Part shown: positions 34,420 to 42,588 of the stretch, one piece after another
Numbering within the stretch: the first letter of the stretch is position 1
Layout of the letters: every line of letters starts with the position of its first letter
NCBI GenBank assembly: GCA_963754285.1
Contig: CAVWFN010000014.1
Location: 51,379-115,378 of the forward strand
DNA length: 64,000 nucleotides
Direction: 5' to 3'
Origin: RYN-133 sp963754285
Lineage (GTDB): Bacteria; Actinomycetota; Actinomycetes; Mycobacteriales; Jatrophihabitantaceae
Notes under the pieces: generated by a model
The model's database searches: none
The model's input: only the letters and a program-made list of their open reading frames with translations
Told to the model about the DNA's origin: nothing
Made by a program: the position numbers and the translations under genes

Positions 34420-35573
34420 TCACGGCATTCGAGAGTGCGCGGCTCGGGCCGGTCACCCTGCGCAATCGAACGATCAAGGCAGCGACCTTCGAGGGCATGA
34501 CGCCGCGCGGGCTGGTCACCGACGAGCTCGTCCAGTTCCACCGCCGGGTCGCGGCCGGCGGAGTCGGTATGACGACCGTCGCCTACTGCGCGGTCGCCCC
34601 GGAAGGGCGAACCGAACGTCGACAGCTGCACTGGCGCGACGAGGCGATGCCCGGCCTGCGCCTGCTCACGCACGCTGTGCATTCCGAGGGTGCCGCGGTG
34701 TCGGCGCAGATCGGTCACGCCGGGCCCGTCGCGGACGGCCGCAGCAACCGCCTGCGTGCGCTGTCGCCGAACACGATGTTCTCGCCGCTGTCGCTGCAAT
34801 TCACCAAGCGCGCCACCGTCGAAGACCTCAACCGGGTGGTGGCACAGCACGCCGACGCCGCGCGCCGCGCGGTCGAGGCCGGGTTCGACGCGGTGGAGGT
34901 CCATCTCGGGCACAACTACCTCGCGAGCGCGTTCCTCAGCCCGCGGCTCAACCGGCGCCACGACGCATACGGCGGCTCGCTCGAGAACCGCGCACGGTTT
35001 CCGCGAGCGATCGCGCGCGCGGTGCGTGACGCGGTCGGCGACCGCATCGCCGTCATCGCGAAGCTGAACCTCGACGACGGTGTGCGTCGCGGGCTGCATG
35101 TTGACGAGGCGATCCAGGTCGCGCGCTGGCTCGAGGCCGACGGCTCGCTCGACGCGCTCGAGATGACGGCGGGTTCGTCACTGCTCAACCCGATGTACCT
35201 GTTCAAGGGTCCGGCACCGCTGAAGGAATTCGCCGCAGCGATGCGCGAGCCGGTGCGTACCGGCGTGCGCTTGTTCGGCCGCACGCGGCTGCACAGCTAT
35301 CCCTACGAGGACGGCTACCTGTTGCGCGACGCCGCCCGCGTGCGCGCCGCGATCGCTCTGCCGATGATCCTGCTCGGTGGCGTCACGAACCTCGAGGTCA
35401 TGGACCGCGCGTTCGCCGCCGGCTTCCAGTTCGTCGCGATGGGACGAGCGCTGCTACGCGAGCCGGATCTGGTCAACCGGCTCCAGCACGATCCGTCCCT
35501 GAAGTCGAGGTGTATCCACTGCAACCGGTGCATGCCCACGATCTACAGCGGCACGCGCTGCACCGAGGTGTGA
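34416..35573 (+). CDS. Old yellow enzyme-type NADH:flavin oxidoreductase
   Basis: 385 residues from a GTG overlapping the previous stop. A longer frame opens upstream but is only a shadow of the preceding genes. OYE/2,4-dienoyl-CoA reductase features: RLGPVTLRNRTIKAATFEGMTPRG, QIGHAGPVADGRSN, VEVHLGHNYLASAFLSPRLNRRHDAYGGSLENRARF and GGVTNLEVMDRAFAAGFQFVAMGRALLREPD. The end (CIHCNRCMPTIYSGTRC) has the cysteines of an Fe-S site, but the FAD/NAD domain of full dienoyl-CoA reductases is absent. Likely reduces a C=C bond of a steroid or enone. Confidence 0.8.
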   Translation: MITAFESARLGPVTLRNRTIKAATFEGMTPRGLVTDELVQFHRRVAAGGVGMTTVAYCAVAPEGRTERRQLHWRDEAMPGLRLLTHAVHSEGAAVSAQIGHAGPVADGRSNRLRALSPNTMFSPLSLQFTKRATVEDLNRVVAQHADAARRAVEAGFDAVEVHLGHNYLASAFLSPRLNRRHDAYGGSLENRARFPRAIARAVRDAVGDRIAVIAKLNLDDGVRRGLHVDEAIQVARWLEADGSLDALEMTAGSSLLNPMYLFKGPAPLKEFAAAMREPVRTGVRLFGRTRLHSYPYEDGYLLRDAARVRAAIALPMILLGGVTNLEVMDRAFAAGFQFVAMGRALLREPDLVNRLQHDPSLKSRCIHCNRCMPTIYSGTRCTEV

Positions 35574-35577
35574 CGCC

Positions 35578-35611
35578 GGGGCACCGGCTACTACACAGCA
35601 GCCGGTGCCCC
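35578..35611. terminator. 12-bp perfect hairpin between convergent genes
   Basis: GGGGCACCGGCT (35578-35589), a 10-nt loop, then AGCCGGTGCCCC (35600-35611). It starts 4 nt after the OYE stop and ends 11 nt before the stop of the converging S53 peptidase, so it can serve both. Confidence 0.75.
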
Positions 35612-35622
35612 GAGCATCGGAA

Positions 35623-37506
35623 CTACGGGTTCGACGATGTCTGCGGATCGCCGGCAGCCGGCGTTCCTGACCGACCGAAGACGAAGTTCTTCGCCACCAG
35701 CGTGCCGTTGCCGACGACCTCGTCGTACCCGCCGGACCGTCCGCCGGAAGCGGTGTACGCGGTCTGGTAGTACCCGTTGTCGCCGGGGATCTTGGCGTTG
35801 TAGACGCGATATCCCAGCGTCCCCTTGCGCTGCTGGTAGCCCAGGCGGTACAGCATCGGGTCGACGTTGCCGGACCGGCCACCGCCGTGCACCTCGTTGT
35901 ACAGCGCGAGCGTTCCGGCGAAGGCCGGTGCCGATGCGCTGGTTCCGATCGCCCCGACGAGGTTGCCGCCGAAGGCTTCGGCCACGGCGCTGTCCTCGGG
36001 GTTGCAGTGCTTCGAGATGCCCGCCGGACATCCGCCCATCTGCAGGCTGACGTCAGGCTGGCTGCGGTACCCGGTCGTGTTGGTCGTGTACTGCTTCTGC
36101 CAGCTCGGCTCCTTGACGATCGTGCTGAAGCCGCCGCCCGATCCCCAGTAACCGCCCGACACGTTCGCACCGGTCCCGTACGGATCGAAGGGCACCAGGG
36201 TGTCGGCCGAGGCGTTCTCGCTGACGTACTTGGAGGTGAGCTTGTTCTTCTCGAACGTCGTCACCAGGTTCGTGCCGCCCACCGACGTGACAGCGGTGTC
36301 GCCGGACGGAGTGCTGACCCCGAGCTTGAACGACGTCCCGCTCGCACCCTGCAGGTAGGACGGCGTGGTGCACTGCTTCGCACCGAAGTCGCCGGACGAG
36401 GCGATGAACGTGATGCCCTGTGACACGCCCTGCAGGAACAGATCGTGGTACGCCTGCAGAATGTGCAGTTGGCTGTGCCCGTTGTTGAACGGCGCGGTGT
36501 AGAACTTCTCGCACTCGCCGAACGACATGCTGGCGATATCGACAGCGTTGTCCTCGTCGATGGCGGTCAGACCCGCGAAGACGTCCTCGTCGCTCAGCGA
36601 CGGCAGGCTGTAGACGACGATGTGCGCCTTCGGTGCCATCCCGCCCGACTGCTGGACGTCGAGGCTCACCTCGAACGACGCGTCGCTGTTCGGGTCGAAC
36701 GGTGCGCCACCATCGACTTCTCGAACCGAGACGGTCGGCGGGGTGAGGCCTTCGTGCGTGAAGTACGCCTTGGTGTCGCTCGGGCTCGGCTGGGTGGCCA
36801 TCAAGATGCCGATGGTCTGGCCGGCGCCGGTGGCCTTGTCCTTCGAGGGCGGGCCGTAGGCGGGGTAGCTGTAGGCCTGCTTGAGATCGTCGAACCAGTA
36901 CGGCCCGTACGCGCCGTAACGGTTGGCCGGGCGTGCCGTCGTGGTCATCCGGATCGCGCGCTGGATGTCGATCGGCGTGCCGCCCACCGCCGCAATGGCG
37001 CGGGGGACGGACATGACCGACGTGCTCGCAACACGCGCGCGGCCGCCCGAGCGGACGTTCTGGAACCTGGTGCCGAAGGCACGGCCGATGTCAGCCGCGC
37101 GCCCGGTCACCGCAACGGCCTCCGCACCGGCCGGAGCCACCACGAGGTGTTGCCCGCGCAGCGCGTTTGCCAGCCGCCGCACCTGCGCGGCAGTCACGCC
37201 GTAGCGCGCCCGGAATGTGTTCGGCGTGAGCCACTTGTGATAGCCGGCCGATCCCGGCCGTGTCTGCGCAGCGACAAGCCGGTTCAATTCTGCGCGGTGA
37301 CGTAGCGGCATCGCGACATCGACGGTGATCGGCGCGGCCGAGGCGACGGCGCCGAGCACGGTGAATCCTCGCGCGTGGCCGGGCGCGGCGCCTGGCCGCG
37401 CGTGCGTCGGCGCTGCAGCGGCGAGGGCGGGGAAGACGAGCGTCGCGGCTGCGACCCCCACAACCACGCCTACGTATGCCTTGTGCTGATGATGACGACG
37501 AATCAT
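35623..37506 (-). CDS. Secreted S53 family peptidase (sedolisin/kumamolisin-like) with pro-domain
   Basis: 627 residues from MIRRHHQHKAYVG, with GGGGGG 4-5 nt upstream. Signal peptide (~1-32), pro-kumamolisin activation domain (residues ~45-190: VDVAMPLRHRAELNRLVAAQTRPGSAGYHKWLTPNTFRARYG), then the catalytic domain. The S53 triad is visible: FEVSLDVQQ (Glu and Asp of ExxxD), SSGDFGA (oxyanion Asp) and GTSASAPAFAG (nucleophile Ser). A terminal calcium-binding region follows (YDEVVGNGTLVAKN). These endopeptidases are active at acid pH after autocleavage of the pro-domain. The gene is independent of the surrounding steroid genes. Confidence 0.9.
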   Translation of the reverse strand: MIRRHHQHKAYVGVVVGVAAATLVFPALAAAAPTHARPGAAPGHARGFTVLGAVASAAPITVDVAMPLRHRAELNRLVAAQTRPGSAGYHKWLTPNTFRARYGVTAAQVRRLANALRGQHLVVAPAGAEAVAVTGRAADIGRAFGTRFQNVRSGGRARVASTSVMSVPRAIAAVGGTPIDIQRAIRMTTTARPANRYGAYGPYWFDDLKQAYSYPAYGPPSKDKATGAGQTIGILMATQPSPSDTKAYFTHEGLTPPTVSVREVDGGAPFDPNSDASFEVSLDVQQSGGMAPKAHIVVYSLPSLSDEDVFAGLTAIDEDNAVDIASMSFGECEKFYTAPFNNGHSQLHILQAYHDLFLQGVSQGITFIASSGDFGAKQCTTPSYLQGASGTSFKLGVSTPSGDTAVTSVGGTNLVTTFEKNKLTSKYVSENASADTLVPFDPYGTGANVSGGYWGSGGGFSTIVKEPSWQKQYTTNTTGYRSQPDVSLQMGGCPAGISKHCNPEDSAVAEAFGGNLVGAIGTSASAPAFAGTLALYNEVHGGGRSGNVDPMLYRLGYQQRKGTLGYRVYNAKIPGDNGYYQTAYTASGGRSGGYDEVVGNGTLVAKNFVFGRSGTPAAGDPQTSSNP

Positions 37507-37606
37507 CGAACCCCCCGGTTCCGGGCGGCCTGATCGATAGGCCGCGCCCGACCCGGACGCTTTCATTGATCAGCTGGACATTCAAGGCCTTGGGCCTCGA
37601 AAGTGC

Positions 37607-38050
37607 TCAGTGGAGGTAGCGATTGCAGACGTTGATCTGCCGCTGCGTCGACGCGTGGCTCATGCACTGGTCGTACTGGGTCAGTTCCGTCGACACGTGA
37701 TGCACCGTCGTGACGACCGCGATCAGCCACGCGGTGCCGGCGATCATCGCGAGCACGCCGAGGATGAGACCGGCCTTGGCCTTTCCCCAGAGCTTCCAAC
37801 CGATGGCGCCGAAGATGATCGCCAGCAAGCCGCACGGCCACCCGATGAACCAGCACACTCCCGGGATCAGGCCCATCACCAACCCGACGATCCCGAGCAC
37901 CAGCGACGCAGTGGCCAGACCCCCGTGCTGCTTCTGCAGCTGGTAATACACCGGTGGGTACCCGCCCATCGGCGGGTACTGCGGATTCGGCGCAGCACCG
38001 TACCCGGGCGGCGGTGGACCGTATCCGGGTGGCGGTGGTGGCGACGACAC
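37607..38050 (-). CDS. DUF4190-type membrane protein with Pro/Gly/Tyr-rich N-terminus
   Basis: 147 residues from a GTG. The N-terminal ~40 residues are PPPPPGYGPPPPGYG-type low complexity, then the DUF4190 core: LATASLVLGIVGLVMGLIPGVC and GLLAIIFGAIGWKLWGKAKAGLILGVLAMIAGTAW (two or three TM segments) and an outside C-terminal tail with two cysteines (YDQCMSHASTQRQINVC). Function unknown; such proteins are common in actinobacterial envelopes. Confidence 0.75.
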   Translation of the reverse strand: MSSPPPPPGYGPPPPGYGAAPNPQYPPMGGYPPVYYQLQKQHGGLATASLVLGIVGLVMGLIPGVCWFIGWPCGLLAIIFGAIGWKLWGKAKAGLILGVLAMIAGTAWLIAVVTTVHHVSTELTQYDQCMSHASTQRQINVCNRYLH

Positions 38051-38094
38051 GAGGTCACCTTAGGGGGGCATACAGCCCGTCGCGACCCGAAGGC

Positions 38095-39723
38095 CTATCT
38101 CGCGAGCTCGACCCGCGCAACGTCCTCGAGCTGCGCCTCGTCCTTGGTCGGCGCGGACTTGCGTAGGCGCGTCTCGGCCTGCCGCCCGTGCGCGATGAAC
38201 TCTGCCATCTCGTTTCCGAAGAACGGGCCGTCGAGACGCTGCCATGTGAACGACGGCTTCGGAACCTTCGCCACGACGGCGAGCAGCAGGTGCAACGTGC
38301 GTTCTACGAAGCGGCTCCAGAAGATGCGGAACGCGATCTTCATGAAGAACGGCACGTAGTTGTGCAGTGGCGAGCAGGTGAGTTGGTAGACCCGCGAGCG
38401 GGTCGGCTCGGGGAAGTGCGCTTCGGCGGCGTACGCATGGTGCACGTCGCCGGAGAGCACGCAGATCGTCGCCGGTGCGTCGGGACGGCGTCCGACGTTC
38501 GCGATGAGCTCACCGAGCGCCTCGAACGACTTGCGGAACGACGCCCAGTGCTCGAGGTCGGCCGCGCGGCGCAACCACTCGCCGAATCGGGTCAGCCGCT
38601 TGCCGGGTTTGCCGTCGCACAGCACCTCGTCCCACGCCTCCACGTCGTGCAACGCCCGGCCGAGCAACCAGGGGAGCGACGTGCCGATGAGCAGGTGGTC
38701 GTACTCGCCGTCGGTCTGCTTCTCGATCCAGGCGAACTCGTCGCGGCTGACCATGCTGCGTTGCCGGTCGGCGAGGATCCGTCCGCACCGCGAGTCGACC
38801 ATCAACAAGCGCACCCGGCCGAAGTCGCGGCGGAATGACCAGCGGGTGCCTTTCGCGCCGTCGGCCTCGGCGTCGGCGTGCGCGGCGAATTCGCGCAACA
38901 GGGGAGCGACGTCGGTGCCCTGCACGCGCACCTGCTGGTACAGGTCGTTGTCGCGCAGCTCGTCGGGACCGAGATTGCCGAGGTGCTGGTAGATCCAATA
39001 TGTCGACAGGGCGCCGACGATGCGGTCCTGCCACCACGACGTCTGCTGCATCTCCGTACGCCATTCGTGCGAGGTGTTCCAGTCGTCGCGCACATCGTGA
39101 TCGTCGAAGATCATCGAACTGCCGACGGTCGACATCAACCACCGCACGTCCGGATCGGTCCATGACTCGAGGTAGAGCCAGGTGTATTCCTCGAAGTCGG
39201 CCACCTCGGTGCCCGGCCCGTCGTCGGTGATCTCCCGCTTGGCACGGATGCGGCGTTGTGTCGCCTCGGTCGTCTCATCCGCGTAGACCTGGTCGCCGAG
39301 CATCAATATGCCGTCGGGCCAGGTGCTCTCGTCCTGACCGGCGAGCTCGCGGGCGTAGGCCGCCAATGAGTCGGCGTCGAAATGGCGGTCGTCCAATTTC
39401 GTGGCCGCACGGCTGTAGCGGCACGACCCGAACGCGAGCCGGATCTTGCTGTCGTCGCCCTGCGTGCGGATGCGCGAAGGCGGACGCGACGAGTCGATCG
39501 GCGGCCACGCCCGTTCGCCGTTCAGCGCTACCTCGTAGGGCTGCGAACTCGCCGGCGCGAGGCCTTCGACGGTGACGAGCGCGTAGTGGTGCCCGCCGGC
39601 CAGCCAGGTGCGCTCGCGCGCTCCGAGGATCTCGACCTCGCACGGTTCGTCCGTCTCGACGAACACGGTGGCGTCGGTCGTCCCGACATGGCGCAGGACG
39701 GGTCCGATCAACAAACGCGGCAT
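38095..39723 (-). CDS. PhoD-like metallophosphatase (alkaline phosphatase D family)
   Basis: 542 residues. The N-terminal ~90 residues form a fibronectin-like PhoD_N domain (RLLIGPVLRHVGTTDATVFVETDEP). Metallophosphatase motifs follow: IRLAFGSCRYS, GILMLGDQVYADE (GDxxY), MIFDDHDVRDDWN (DDHD), RLLMVDSRCGR and VLSGDVHHAYAAE (GDxHH). No signal peptide is visible, so it is probably cytoplasmic, unlike classical secreted PhoD. Phosphodiester or monoester hydrolysis is expected; substrate unknown. Confidence 0.8.
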   Translation of the reverse strand: MPRLLIGPVLRHVGTTDATVFVETDEPCEVEILGARERTWLAGGHHYALVTVEGLAPASSQPYEVALNGERAWPPIDSSRPPSRIRTQGDDSKIRLAFGSCRYSRAATKLDDRHFDADSLAAYARELAGQDESTWPDGILMLGDQVYADETTEATQRRIRAKREITDDGPGTEVADFEEYTWLYLESWTDPDVRWLMSTVGSSMIFDDHDVRDDWNTSHEWRTEMQQTSWWQDRIVGALSTYWIYQHLGNLGPDELRDNDLYQQVRVQGTDVAPLLREFAAHADAEADGAKGTRWSFRRDFGRVRLLMVDSRCGRILADRQRSMVSRDEFAWIEKQTDGEYDHLLIGTSLPWLLGRALHDVEAWDEVLCDGKPGKRLTRFGEWLRRAADLEHWASFRKSFEALGELIANVGRRPDAPATICVLSGDVHHAYAAEAHFPEPTRSRVYQLTCSPLHNYVPFFMKIAFRIFWSRFVERTLHLLLAVVAKVPKPSFTWQRLDGPFFGNEMAEFIAHGRQAETRLRKSAPTKDEAQLEDVARVELAR

Positions 39724-39764
39724 ACCGCCTCATACCCGCTACCCACCGGTTACCCACCCGATTC

Positions 39765-39834
39765 CGCGAGTGGTCATTTATGGCGCGAGTGGTCACTTAT
39801 AAGTGACCACTCGCCGCATAAGTGACCACTCGCG
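39765..39834. repeat. Nested four-arm inverted repeat (core GCGAGTGGTCACTTAT)
   Basis: Four copies of one 16-mer: two direct (39766-39781 with one change, 39785-39800) then two inverted (39799-39814, 39818-39833). The inner pair forms a perfect 30-bp palindrome (39785-39814). The outer arms (39765-39782/39817-39834) pair at 17 of 18 positions. It begins 16 nt after the fadE27 stop (minus strand), so it likely terminates that operon. The architecture matches the element at 54080. Confidence 0.85.
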
Positions 39835-39849
39835 AGGAGGGAGCGGAAC

Positions 39850-40920
39850 TTACGCCGGAGTGACGGCCAGCTCGGCGCCCAGGTGGCGCAGGTGCGTGGT
39901 CGCGCCGCCGAGCGCGAACTCGTTGCGCTTGGCGGCGACGAAGTAGCGGTGCACCACGCCGTCCATGTCGATGCCCGTGCCGCCGTGCACGTGGATGGCG
40001 GTGTGCGCGACGCGGTGCCCGGCGTCGGCCGCCCAGAACTTCGCCGTCGCCAGCTCCGCGGTCGCGGGCAATCCCTGCGAGAGCCGCCACGCGGCTTCCC
40101 ACATGGTCAGGCGGACGGCCTCGACGTCGATGTAGGCGTCAGCGAGGCGTTGCCCCACGGCCTGGAAGCTGCCGATGGGCTTGCCGAACTGCTCGCGCTC
40201 GCGCGCGTAGGCGGCGGTGAGTTCGAGCGCGCGTTCCAGCACGCCGAGCTGATGTGCACACAGGCCGACGGTGTAGCGCGCGACCAGTGCGGCAACAGCC
40301 TCTGCGTCGCCGACGACGCGGTCGTCGTCGAGTCGCACCGTGGTGAGTTCGAGCGAAGCCTCGGTGTCGCCGTCGACGATGCGTTGCGCCTCGATCGAGA
40401 CCCCATCGTCGCTCGCACGGATCAGGAAGATCCGCGGCCCGTCCGGCGTCGCGGCGGGGACGAGGAACAGCTCGGCGATCGTGCCGAACGGCACTGCGGC
40501 CTTCGCGCCGGACAGCACCCAGCTCGCTCCCGACCGCTCAGCCCGCGTCGACGGAATCGCCGGCGCATCGCCGAGCTCTTCGCCGAGAGCCACCGTCACG
40601 AGTGACGAACCGTCGGCTGCCGCGGTTGCGAGATCGTCACGTCCAGCTGCGGACAGCGTGCGTGCGGCGGTCGCGATCGTTGCCAGGTACGGGACGGGCG
40701 CCACCAATCGGCCGAGTTCGACGAGCACGGCGGCGTCGCCGAGGACGCCGAGCTCCGCACCGAGCACGTCGGCGCCCGCGAGGGCCGACCACAGGTCGCG
40801 GTCGAACCGGACCTCGGCGTCGTCCAGAGCACGCAACCGCTGCTGGGTCAGGTGATCACCGGCAATGGTGCGCACGAGCGCGGCGAGATCCTTCTCGTCG
40901 GACGGGATCGTGAAGTCCAT
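39850..40920 (-). CDS. fadE27: FadE27-like acyl-CoA dehydrogenase subunit (ChsE5)
   Basis: 356 residues: MDFTIPSDEKDLAALVRTIAGD, LGAELGVLGDAAVLVELGRLVAPVPYLATIATAA, TVGLCAHQLGVLERALELTAAYAREREQFGKPIGSFQAVGQRLADAYIDVEA and VHGGTGIDMDGVVHRYFVAAK. This is the shorter, atypical partner of alpha2beta2 steroid acyl-CoA dehydrogenases. With fadE26, 3 nt upstream, it corresponds to FadE26-FadE27 (ChsE4-ChsE5, Rv3504-Rv3505), which dehydrogenate the cholesterol side-chain C27/C24 CoA esters. Confidence 0.85.
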   Translation of the reverse strand: MDFTIPSDEKDLAALVRTIAGDHLTQQRLRALDDAEVRFDRDLWSALAGADVLGAELGVLGDAAVLVELGRLVAPVPYLATIATAARTLSAAGRDDLATAAADGSSLVTVALGEELGDAPAIPSTRAERSGASWVLSGAKAAVPFGTIAELFLVPAATPDGPRIFLIRASDDGVSIEAQRIVDGDTEASLELTTVRLDDDRVVGDAEAVAALVARYTVGLCAHQLGVLERALELTAAYAREREQFGKPIGSFQAVGQRLADAYIDVEAVRLTMWEAAWRLSQGLPATAELATAKFWAADAGHRVAHTAIHVHGGTGIDMDGVVHRYFVAAKRNEFALGGATTHLRHLGAELAVTPA

Positions 40921-40923
40921 CGT

Positions 40924-42096
40924 CTACCGCTTCCCGAGGGGCAGCCGCAGACCGGCCGCCGCGATGATGTCGCGCTGGATCTCGTTCGTGCCGCCGCCGA
41001 AGGTGAGGATCAGCGACGAGCGAGCCATTCGCTCGACCCGCCCGTGCAGCACCGCCGCGGACGATCCCGAGCGCACGTAGCCGTTCGCGCCAAGCACCTC
41101 GGTCAACAGCCGGTAGGCCTCGGTCGCGAACTCCGTTCCGAACACCTTGGTCGACGACGCGTCGGCCGGGTTGACACCGTCGCCGGATGCGATGCGCCAA
41201 TTCATCAACCGCAGGAACTGAGCGCGCGCATGCACGCGCGCAAGATGCACCTGTACCCACTCCTGGTCGATCACGCGGCGCCCGTCGGCGAGCTTGGTCT
41301 GTTGCGACCATTCGTGCACCTCACGCAACGCGCCGAGGATCGGAGCAGCAGAGGTGAGCGCGACGCGTTCGTGGTTGAGCTGGTTCGTGATCAACGACCA
41401 GCCGCCGTTGACCTCGCCCACAACCGCGCTCGCCGGCACGCGCACGTCCGAGTAGTAGGTGGCGCTGGTCGTCGGGCCCGACATGGTGTGGACCGGCGTC
41501 CACGAGAACCCGTCCGCCGTCGTGGGCACGACCAGGATCGACAGACCCTTGTGCCGGGGCGCCTCGGGATCGGTGCGGCAGGCCAGCCACACGTAGTCGG
41601 CGTACTGGATCAGGCTCGTCCACATCTTCTGGCCGTTGATGACCCACTCGTCGCCGTCGCGCTCGGCTCGCGTGCGCAGCGAGGCGAGGTCGGTGCCGGC
41701 ACCCGGCTCGCTGTAGCCGATCGAGAAGTGCAGCTCGCCCGAGGCGATCTTGGGCAGCAGCGTCGACTTCTGCTCGTCGGTCCCGTAGCGCATGATCGTC
41801 GGCCCGACAGTGTTGATCGTCAGGAACGGGACGGGCGCGCCCGCGATCGCCGCCTCATCGGTGAAGATCAGCTGGTCGAGCATCGACGCGCCGCGGCCGC
41901 CGTACTGTTCCGGCCAGCTCAGCGTCAGCCAGCCGTCGGCGCCCATCTGGCGCACGACGTCCTTGTAAACGGTCCCGTCGCCGTAGTCGCCGCCGCTGGC
42001 CAGGGCCGTGCGGCGTTCGGGCGTCATGAGCGTAGCGAAATAGTCACGCAGCTCGTGGCGCAGCCGCTCCTGCTCGGGGGTGTAGCCGATGAACAT
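40924..42096 (-). CDS. fadE26: FadE26-like acyl-CoA dehydrogenase subunit (ChsE4)
   Basis: 390 residues from MFIGYTPEQERLRHELRDYFATLMTPERRTAL. Start supported by a GAGG Shine-Dalgarno. FAD/substrate blocks: HFSIGYSEPGAGTDLASLRTRA, WVINGQKMWTSLIQYADYVWL, HTMSGPTTSATYYSDVRVPASAVVGE and SLILTFGGGTNEIQRDIIA. It agrees closely by recall with M. tuberculosis FadE26 (ChsE4). It forms the heteromeric dehydrogenase with fadE27 for side-chain beta-oxidation. A full KstR-type site lies 20 nt upstream. Confidence 0.9.
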   Translation of the reverse strand: MFIGYTPEQERLRHELRDYFATLMTPERRTALASGGDYGDGTVYKDVVRQMGADGWLTLSWPEQYGGRGASMLDQLIFTDEAAIAGAPVPFLTINTVGPTIMRYGTDEQKSTLLPKIASGELHFSIGYSEPGAGTDLASLRTRAERDGDEWVINGQKMWTSLIQYADYVWLACRTDPEAPRHKGLSILVVPTTADGFSWTPVHTMSGPTTSATYYSDVRVPASAVVGEVNGGWSLITNQLNHERVALTSAAPILGALREVHEWSQQTKLADGRRVIDQEWVQVHLARVHARAQFLRLMNWRIASGDGVNPADASSTKVFGTEFATEAYRLLTEVLGANGYVRSGSSAAVLHGRVERMARSSLILTFGGGTNEIQRDIIAAAGLRLPLGKR

Positions 42097-42116
42097 CCTC
42101 GGGCTCCTCAAGGAAC

Positions 42117-42130
42117 TGAAACGCGTTCTA
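42117..42130. promoter_or_regulatory. KstR-type operator upstream of fadE26-fadE27
   Basis: TGAAACGCGTTCTA matches all 8 fixed bases of TnnAACnnGTTnnA, 20 nt upstream of the fadE26 ATG. Confidence 0.8.
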
Positions 42131-42217
42131 GCAAGCCTAGCTGTCAGAGTGGCAGGCCGTCGAGACGAGGCAGGGATTATGCCGCTCGCAGGCCTCGCAC
42201 GCCGCGTTGCGACTAAC

Positions 42218-42231
42218 TAGAACGCGTTCTA
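42218..42231. promoter_or_regulatory. Perfect KstR-type palindrome upstream of the fdxD-hsd4A-ABC operon
   Basis: TAGAACGCGTTCTA is a perfect palindrome and matches all fixed KstR bases. It lies 166 nt upstream of the fdxD ATG. The 301-nt divergent gap (42097-42397) holds this site, the fadE26 site and a long untranslated leader (about 42240-42397) in which I see no convincing ORF or riboswitch. A GAGAGGAACGG stretch before the fdxD start can serve as its ribosome binding site. Confidence 0.85.
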
Positions 42232-42397
42232 TAGTCAGGCCGACATGAGTGCCCGGCCCGGTGCCGGGTCACGACCAAGTCATAACCGAGCGCACCGCAG
42301 CGGCGACCGCGTCGTTATTCCGGGCACGCAAGCCTGAAACACGCCGGACATCACGGGGCAGCGGGGCCACGGGGACTGCCGAGAGGAACGGACGCCC

Positions 42398-42586
42398 ATG
42401 CAGGTCAAGGTCGACACAGACCTCTGCGAAGCCAACGCCGTCTGTTGCGGTCTGGCTCCGAACGTGTTCGAGCTCGACGACGACGAGATGTTGATCATCA
42501 AGGTCGATCAGGTGCCCGCCGACGAGGTCGAGCGGGTCGACAAGGCGATCGCGCGGTGCCCGAAGAACGCACTTGCGGCGAGCTGA
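42398..42586 (+). CDS. fdxD: Ferredoxin of the FdxD type ([3Fe-4S]-like)
   Basis: 62 residues: QVKVDTDLCEANAVCCGLAPNVFELDD and C-terminal VDKAIARCPKNALAAS. Cluster cysteines are Cys10, Cys16 (or the adjacent Cys17) and Cys54; the position between the first two (Ala13) is not Cys, as in single [3Fe-4S] P450 ferredoxins. Size and linkage to fadE26/27 and hsd4A match Rv3503c (FdxD). Probable electron donor to CYP125 or another steroid P450. Confidence 0.9.
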   Translation: MQVKVDTDLCEANAVCCGLAPNVFELDDDEMLIIKVDQVPADEVERVDKAIARCPKNALAAS

Positions 42587-42588
42587 CG

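Noticed and set aside
33090..35573. 827-aa plus-strand ORF
   Set aside because: Only the part from 34416 is real (OYE family). The upstream part is an Arg-rich out-of-frame reading of fadD19 and the nitronate monooxygenase.
39765..39834. Possible short CRISPR array from the repeated GTGGTCA motifs
   Set aside because: Repeats alternate in orientation with 3-4 nt or overlapping spacing, with no spacers and no cas genes nearby.
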